NCBI GenBank assembly: GCA_964480445.1
Contig: CAYZPB010000030.1
Span: 1-11,585 of the forward strand
Source of the DNA: CAYZPB01 sp964480445
Lineage (GTDB): Bacteria; Bacillota; Bacilli; Tepidibacillales; Tepidibacillaceae
Length of the DNA: 11,585 bases
Direction of reading: 5' to 3'
In this document: positions 7,460 to 11,585 of the stretch, one piece after another
Position numbering within the stretch: position 1 is the first letter of the stretch
Layout of the letters: each line of letters opens with the position of its first letter
Notes under the pieces: generated by a model
Databases searched by the model: none
What the model was told of the DNA's origin: nothing
Seen by the model: only the letters and a program-made list of their open reading frames with translations
Made by a program: the position numbers and the translations under genes

Positions 7460-8980
7460 ATGTTGCTATTACCTGCAATTGACTTAAAAGATAATCAATG
7501 TGTTCGTTTAACGCAAGGCAATTACTCACAGAAAACAGTCTACTCTGACGACCCAGTGGAGATGGCGCTGGAATGGGAAAGACAAGGGGCTGAGTACTTA
7601 CACCTTGTCGACCTAGATGGAGCGCGGGGAGATTTTACTGTAAATTCCGAGACAATTGAAAAAATTACAGGCGCACTTTCGATCCCAGTTCAGCTTGGTG
7701 GTGGTATTCGCACAGCTAAGCGGGCACGAGAGATGCTGGGACTTGGTGTTGCTCGTGTTATTCTAGGGACAGCAGCGATTGAGAATAGAGAGTTAATTGT
7801 TGAGCTACTTGCTGAATTCGGCAGTGAGCGGATTGTTATTGGCGTTGACGCTAAGAACGGATATGTTGCTGTTAATGGCTGGGAGGTCCTAAGTGATGTT
7901 GATTCCTTGCAGTTTTGTAAGGAGTTGGAGCGGATAGGCGTTGAGATAATAGTATATACTGATATTTCAAAAGATGGCATGCTACAAGGACCGAATTTTG
8001 AGATATATCAGACGCTGCAGGAGCAGACTAGGCTTCAGGTAATTGCATCTGGTGGTGTAACAGAACTTTCAGATCTTGTTAAGCTGGCTGAGCTAGGGAT
8101 GTATGGCAGCATTATTGGTAAAGCCTTGTATAATGAACAGATAAATTTTGTCGAAGCATTAAAGACAGTCGAAGCACTAGAAGCACTAGAAACAATAGAT
8201 CTTATCCAAAAACCAACACCAACTGATTATGTGCGAATTATACCTTGCCTAGATGTCCGTAATGGTCGCGTCGTTAAAGGGAAACAATTTACAGAAATCA
8301 AAGATGTTGATAGTCCAGAAGCTCTTGCGGAATTCTATAACAAAAGTGGAGCCGATGAGCTAGTTTTTTACGACATAACCGCGAGTGTCGAGGATCGTGC
8401 ACCTACCTATGCATTTATTAAGAAGGTTGCCGAAAAAATCGATATTCCTTTTACTGTTGGTGGTGGCGTTGTGGATTTAGACGGTTTTGGGAAATTGCTT
8501 GCGCTTGGTGCTAACAAGGTATCGCTTAACTCTGGAGCCCTAGTTAATCCGCAACTTATCAGGGAAGCGGCGGCAGAGTATGGTTCTGAAACTGTAGTCC
8601 TAGCGATTGATGCCAAACGCAATGAGGATTGCGGCTGGAATGTCTACACAAAAGGTGGGCAAGAGGATACAGGCTTAGATGCAATTGACTGGGTAAAAAA
8701 AGCGGTAAAACTTGGTGCCGGTGAAATAGTTGCTAACAGCATTGATGGTGATGGTATGAAGCAGGGTTACGATATTGAGTTGCTAAAACAGATTACGGCT
8801 GCAGTAGCTGTGCCAGTAGTTGCTTCTGGCGGCGCTGGTAAGCTTGAACATTTTTATGAAGCCGTAGACAAGGCTAAGGTCGATGGATTACTTGCGGCCT
8901 CTGTCTTTCATTTTGGTGAAATTGTAATCAATGATCTAAAAAAATATCTTAAGTCTAAAGCTGTAAAGGTCAGAAACTGA
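7460..8980 (+). CDS. hisAF: HisA-HisF fusion: ProFAR isomerase joined to imidazole glycerol phosphate synthase cyclase
   Basis: One uninterrupted frame encodes 506 residues containing two complete (beta/alpha)8 barrels. Residues 1 to about 232 are HisA: LLPAIDLK with D8, QLGGGIR (78-84), the second catalytic Asp as D130 (GVDAK), TDISKDGM (167-174) and ASGGV (196-200). Residues from about 257 to 506 are HisF: RIIPCLDV (259-266) with D265, TVGGGV (332-337), LAIDAK (381-386) with D384, ASGGAG (455-460) and FHFGE (483-487). D265 and D384 align with the catalytic D11 and D130 of the Thermotoga enzyme. The join is residues 233-256, with the repeated VEAL/EALE segment. AAAGGAG at 7445-7451 serves the start at 7460. 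No internal site or convincing internal start precedes HisF (GTG 8231 has no Shine-Dalgarno), so separate HisF synthesis is unlikely. No HisH gene is nearby. A sequencing error joining two genes is possible but would have to keep frame through an added linker. Confidence 0.93.
   Translation: MLLLPAIDLKDNQCVRLTQGNYSQKTVYSDDPVEMALEWERQGAEYLHLVDLDGARGDFTVNSETIEKITGALSIPVQLGGGIRTAKRAREMLGLGVARVILGTAAIENRELIVELLAEFGSERIVIGVDAKNGYVAVNGWEVLSDVDSLQFCKELERIGVEIIVYTDISKDGMLQGPNFEIYQTLQEQTRLQVIASGGVTELSDLVKLAELGMYGSIIGKALYNEQINFVEALKTVEALEALETIDLIQKPTPTDYVRIIPCLDVRNGRVVKGKQFTEIKDVDSPEALAEFYNKSGADELVFYDITASVEDRAPTYAFIKKVAEKIDIPFTVGGGVVDLDGFGKLLALGANKVSLNSGALVNPQLIREAAAEYGSETVVLAIDAKRNEDCGWNVYTKGGQEDTGLDAIDWVKKAVKLGAGEIVANSIDGDGMKQGYDIELLKQITAAVAVPVVASGGAGKLEHFYEAVDKAKVDGLLAASVFHFGEIVINDLKKYLKSKAVKVRN
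8150..8194 (+). repeat. Tandem repeats in the HisA-HisF linker
   Basis: GTCGAAGCATTAAAGACA (8150-8167) is followed by a second copy beginning GTCGAAGCACTAGAA. Within the second copy GCACTAGAA occurs twice in direct tandem (8174-8182 and 8183-8191), and ACA closes it. Ignoring the extra nine bases, the two 18-base units agree at 15 positions. All units keep frame and encode VEALKT, VEALEALET, so they lengthen the linker by whole helical-looking turns. Confidence 0.85.
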
Positions 8981-8988
8981 GGTGTAAG

Positions 8989-9612
8989 ATGAAACATGAT
9001 GAGCTGATAGAGAAAATAAAATTTGATGAAGCTGGTTTAGTAGCTGCTCTTGCTCAGGATTATCAGACTGGTGAAGTGTTAATGCTGGCTTATCAGAACG
9101 CAGAAGCCCTGCAAAGGACGCTTACTGAGAAAGAGGTTTATTACTATAGTCGCAGCCGTAAAGAGCTTTGGAAGAAGGGTGAAACTTCAGGCAACATCCA
9201 AGAGCTAAAAGGTCTATACTATGACTGTGACGCCGATGCTGTCTTGCTAATGGTGAAGCAAACGGGAGTTGCCTGTCATACTGGTGAGCGTTCTTGCTTT
9301 TTTAATTCAGTGATTCCAGCGCCGCGTAAATCTACGCCTACCCTACAGAATCTCTTTGCGACCATTAAGGATCGTCAAGATCAAGCAAGTGAGGATTCCT
9401 ATACCAATTATTTGTTGACAACTGGACTTGATAAGATTCTAAAAAAAGTTGGCGAAGAGAGTAGCGAGGTTATTATAGCTGCTAAGGGTGACGATAAAGA
9501 TGAATTAATTAATGAAATTAGTGACTTAGTCTATCATCTTTTGGTCTTAATGGTACATGAGAACGTGAGCATTGATGAGATTAAAGCTGAGTTAGAAAAT
9601 AGAAGAAAATAG
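8989..9612 (+). CDS. hisIE: Bifunctional phosphoribosyl-AMP cyclohydrolase / phosphoribosyl-ATP pyrophosphohydrolase
   Basis: This enzyme does steps two and three of histidine synthesis: HisE splits phosphoribosyl-ATP to phosphoribosyl-AMP, and HisI opens the adenine ring to give ProFAR, the substrate of the HisA half encoded just upstream. The HisI domain (about 1-110) has VLMLAYQN (30-37), YYSRSRKELWKKGETSGN (52-69), DCDADA (79-84) and ACHTGERSCFF (95-105). C80, C96 and C103 are the probable zinc ligands; D79, D81 and D83 probably bind magnesium. The HisE domain (about 117-207) is a helical MazG-like fold with GEESSEVIIAAK (155-166) and EISDLVYHLLVLM (176-188). The 207 residues match typical HisIE fusions. 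GAGGTG (8979-8984) overlaps the upstream stop and lies four bases before ATG 8989. Confidence 0.95.
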   Translation: MKHDELIEKIKFDEAGLVAALAQDYQTGEVLMLAYQNAEALQRTLTEKEVYYYSRSRKELWKKGETSGNIQELKGLYYDCDADAVLLMVKQTGVACHTGERSCFFNSVIPAPRKSTPTLQNLFATIKDRQDQASEDSYTNYLLTTGLDKILKKVGEESSEVIIAAKGDDKDELINEISDLVYHLLVLMVHENVSIDEIKAELENRRK

Positions 9613-9630
9613 AATAACACTAATAACACT
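9613..9630 (+). repeat. Nine-base direct tandem duplication between hisIE and ung
   Basis: AATAACACT occurs twice head to tail directly after the hisIE stop. It accounts for half of the 34-base gap and looks like a replication-slippage duplication. No regulatory meaning is evident. Confidence 0.8.
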
Positions 9631-9646
9631 TAAGAAGGAAATTGCG

Positions 9647-10330
9647 ATGCAGAATATCCTGGTGAATTGGCCAAGAAATGATTGGTCGGAGATTCTAAAA
9701 AATGAATTGACTGAAGCATACTTTATTGAGTTAGTGGAAAAGTTGGAAGCAGAGTATGCAGCACAAACGATTTACCCAGCAAGCAGTGAGCTTTTCACTG
9801 CCTTTAATCTGACATCCTATGAAGAGACATGCGTTGTGGTAATCGGTCAGGATCCCTATCATCAGGTTAATCAGGCTCATGGCTTAGCCTTTTCCGTTAA
9901 GGAGGGAGAGGCCCTGCCACCGTCCCTGCGCAATATTTATCAGGAGCTACACGACGATTTAGCTGTGCCAATCTCGACGAATGGCAACTTAAGCAAATGG
10001 GCTGAGCAAGGAGTTCTTTTGTTAAATGCAGTTTTAACTGTCCGCGAAAACCAAGCTAATTCTCATCAAGAGCTAGGTTGGGAACTCTTTACTGATCGGA
10101 TAATTGCCGCTCTTAACCAGCATAATAAACCAATTATTTTTCTTTTATGGGGTCGCAAGGCCGAGGCAAAAGCTAAGCAAATTACTGCAAAACACCATTA
10201 CATACTGCGTGCAGCTCATCCTAGTCCGCTCTCAGCATACCGAGGTTTTTTCGGCTCGCGTCATTTTTCAAAGACCAATGAACTATTGCGAAAGCTAGGC
10301 AGGCGGGAGATAGACTGGCAGATCGATTAG
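9647..10330 (+). CDS. ung: Uracil-DNA glycosylase, family 1
   Basis: Ung removes uracil from DNA as the first step of base excision repair. The 227 residues match bacterial family 1 enzymes. The catalytic loop is IGQDPYHQ (66-73) with water-activating D69. GLAFSV (79-84) and PPSLRNIY (91-98) follow. GVLLLNAVLTV (122-132) contains the uracil-recognising Asn at N127, and the minor-groove loop AHPSPLSAYRGFFGSRHFSKTN (190-211) contains H191 and the DNA-intercalating segment. All active-site residues are present. AAGGA at 9635-9639 serves the ATG at 9647. The gene lies 34 bases after hisIE and 16 before mqnC with no terminator visible, so it probably shares the transcript, although its job is unrelated to histidine synthesis. 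Confidence 0.96.
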   Translation: MQNILVNWPRNDWSEILKNELTEAYFIELVEKLEAEYAAQTIYPASSELFTAFNLTSYEETCVVVIGQDPYHQVNQAHGLAFSVKEGEALPPSLRNIYQELHDDLAVPISTNGNLSKWAEQGVLLLNAVLTVRENQANSHQELGWELFTDRIIAALNQHNKPIIFLLWGRKAEAKAKQITAKHHYILRAAHPSPLSAYRGFFGSRHFSKTNELLRKLGRREIDWQID

Positions 10331-10346
10331 AAATTAGGAGAGAAAT

Positions 10347-11465
10347 ATGGGACGAGTAGAAGAACTTTTGCGAAAGAGAATAGCGGGTGGCCGGCTTACA
10401 GAAGAAGAAGCCTTATTTCTTTATGAAAAAGCACCGCTTGAAAGATTAGGAGCGGCTGCCCACCAAGTGCGACAGCAAATACATCCGCACTCGTTAGTAA
10501 CTTTTGTGATTGGTCGGAATATAAATTATTCTAATGTCTGCGATACAGGCTGTAGATTTTGTGCATTTCATAAGAAACCTGGGGAGGCAGGTGGCTATGT
10601 ACTACCGACGCCAACTATTCTCGAGAAGGTGCAAGAACTTGTAGATGTTGGTGGGACTGAGATACTGATGCAGGGGGGTACGCATCCTGGACTGCCCTTA
10701 AGCTACTATTTAAAGTTGTTGCGTGCAATTAAGGAACGCTTTCCTGAGGTCCACATTCATTCCTTTTCGGCGGCAGAAATTAAGAAGATGGCTGACAAAT
10801 CAGGTGAGTCGCTAGAATCTGTAATCAATCAGCTTAAGAAAGCTGGATTAGACTCCTTGCCCGGTGCGGGTGCTGAGATCCTTGATGACCGGATCAGATT
10901 AAAGATTAGCGCCAACAAAGGGTCCTGGACAGAATGGATGCATGTAATGAAGACTGCTAGCAGTCTTGGCTTAAGCACGACGGCGACAATGGTAATCGGC
11001 TTGGGCGAAACACTTTCTGAACGGATTATTCATTTAACTCGCTTACGTCACGCGCAAGATGATGCAGCTGGTTTCCTTGCATTTATACCCTGGACTTTTC
11101 AGCCACAAAATACGGAACTAGCCGCTGGGGGGACTTATCCTAAAGTGACGGCAGAAGAGTATTTACGCCTAGTAGCAATCAGCCGTTTAGTTCTTGATAA
11201 TATTCCTAACATTCAATCATCTTGGGTAACCATGGGTGCTGAAGTTGGACGCAAGTCGCTACATTATGGTTGTAATGATTTTGGTAGTACAATGATGGAG
11301 GAGAATGTTGTTGCAGCTGCTGGCACAGAGTTTAAAGTAAATACTAATCAGGTGCTGGAGCAGATTCGTTTAGCAGGTTTTATACCAGCGCAGCGGAATA
11401 CGTCTTATGAGCTATTGCATACTTTTGCTGAGGGTGAGCAGGTGGACAAAGATTTTACCATGTAA
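10347..11465 (+). CDS. mqnC: Radical SAM enzyme, probable cyclic dehypoxanthinyl futalosine synthase MqnC
   Basis: MqnC cyclises dehypoxanthine futalosine in the futalosine route to menaquinone. The 372 residues fit the family. The radical SAM cluster motif CDTGCRFC gives C65, C69 and C72, preceded by VIGRNINYSNVC. Further family blocks are GGTEILMQGGTHPGLPLSYY (107-126), HIHSFSAAEI (136-145), GLDSLPGAGAEIL (167-179), TATMVIGLGET (212-222), FIPWTFQPQNT (246-256) and the C-terminal GCNDFGSTMMEENVVAAAG. MqnE and the CofG/CofH enzymes share this fold; the start near residue 50 (VTFVIGRNINYSNVC) and the EENV-AAG end fit MqnC best. No other mqn gene is visible, so the pathway is inferred from this gene alone. 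AGGAG (10336-10340) lies six bases before the ATG. A new promoter begins one base after the stop. Confidence 0.85.
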   Translation: MGRVEELLRKRIAGGRLTEEEALFLYEKAPLERLGAAAHQVRQQIHPHSLVTFVIGRNINYSNVCDTGCRFCAFHKKPGEAGGYVLPTPTILEKVQELVDVGGTEILMQGGTHPGLPLSYYLKLLRAIKERFPEVHIHSFSAAEIKKMADKSGESLESVINQLKKAGLDSLPGAGAEILDDRIRLKISANKGSWTEWMHVMKTASSLGLSTTATMVIGLGETLSERIIHLTRLRHAQDDAAGFLAFIPWTFQPQNTELAAGGTYPKVTAEEYLRLVAISRLVLDNIPNIQSSWVTMGAEVGRKSLHYGCNDFGSTMMEENVVAAAGTEFKVNTNQVLEQIRLAGFIPAQRNTSYELLHTFAEGEQVDKDFTM

Positions 11466-11466
11466 C

Positions 11467-11495
11467 TTGACTAATTAAAGCTCCAACCTTATAAT
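11467..11495 (+). promoter_or_regulatory. Strong sigma-A type promoter downstream of mqnC
   Basis: TTGACT (11467-11472) and TATAAT (11490-11495) are separated by exactly 17 bases: five of six and six of six consensus matches with ideal spacing. The start of transcription should fall near 11502. The site begins two bases after the mqnC stop, so the next gene has its own promoter. No terminator hairpin lies between mqnC and this promoter. Confidence 0.8.
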
Positions 11496-11548
11496 AACTA
11501 CAATAACAAAAAACCAATAAATGCAATGACTAGGACATGGGTAAACAG

Positions 11549-11585
11549 ATGCTAGCAAAAGAGAAAGAATCAGTAGCTGAAAGAT
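11549..11585 (+). CDS. Start of an unidentified gene, cut by the window end
   Basis: An open frame runs from ATG 11549 to the window edge, beginning MLAKEKESVAER. A second in-frame ATG lies at 11537. Ribosome-site candidates are weak: GGGT at 11539-11542 for the later ATG, and AGGA at 11532-11535, too close to the earlier one. The strong promoter at 11467-11495 supports a real gene here. Twelve codons are too few to identify the product. Confidence 0.45.
   Translation, partial: MLAKEKESVAER

Noticed and set aside
7690..7980. Minus-strand open frames inside hisAF, glnS, hisB, dnaI and hisD
   Set aside because: They are low-complexity antisense readings of strongly conserved genes, have no ribosome sites, and resemble no protein family.
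8231..8980. Separate hisF gene starting at the in-frame GTG 8231
   Set aside because: The upstream sequence is A/C-rich with no Shine-Dalgarno, and the frame runs through from HisA without a stop.
10104..10298. Second plus-strand frame inside ung
   Set aside because: It overlaps conserved Ung motifs in another frame and shows no family features.
1..11585. CRISPR array, insertion sequence, phage or defence genes
   Set aside because: No spaced direct repeats, transposase, integrase or nuclease-like genes were seen; every long frame is a recognised housekeeping or biosynthetic gene.

Overview
The window reads as a moderately AT-rich chromosomal segment of a Bacillota-type bacterium. The grounds are a DnaI-type helicase loader, strong AGGAGG-like ribosome binding sites before almost every gene, compact head-to-tail gene packing on one strand, and a short HisG paired with a HisZ subunit. 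I cannot name the species. No transposon, phage, CRISPR, rRNA or tRNA sequence was seen. All supported genes are on the + strand.

Layout. Bases 1-194 hold the C-terminal end of a probable NUDIX hydrolase, cut by the window edge. Bases 215-1129 encode a DnaI-like helicase loader, followed by a probable terminator (1128-1186) that overlaps a candidate promoter. From 1234 a long tight gene series runs to 11465: glutaminyl-tRNA synthetase (glnS), then hisZ, hisG, hisD, hisC, hisB, a hisA-hisF fusion and hisIE, followed by ung (uracil-DNA glycosylase) and mqnC (radical SAM enzyme of futalosine menaquinone synthesis). Gaps are 34 bases or fewer, and hisZ/G, G/D, D/C and C/B overlap, so this is likely one transcription unit. 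A near-consensus sigma-A promoter (11467-11495) lies immediately after mqnC and drives a gene that begins just before the window end.

How the genes work together. HisZ and HisG form the regulated ATP phosphoribosyltransferase. HisIE performs the next two steps (pyrophosphohydrolase and cyclohydrolase). The HisA half isomerises ProFAR to PRFAR, and the HisF half cyclises PRFAR to imidazole glycerol phosphate. HisB dehydrates that product, HisC transaminates it, and HisD makes histidine. Two expected functions are absent from the window: HisH, the glutaminase that feeds ammonia to HisF, and a histidinol-phosphate phosphatase (the HisB here is only the dehydratase).

The main discovery candidate is the single 506-residue HisA-HisF protein. 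Two paralogous (beta/alpha)8 barrels for consecutive reactions are joined by a short linker that carries DNA tandem repeats. HisH is missing from its usual place between hisB and hisA, and HisF position 98 is Asn rather than the usual Asp. No wholly new system type is evident; most of the rest is ordinary biosynthetic and housekeeping content.
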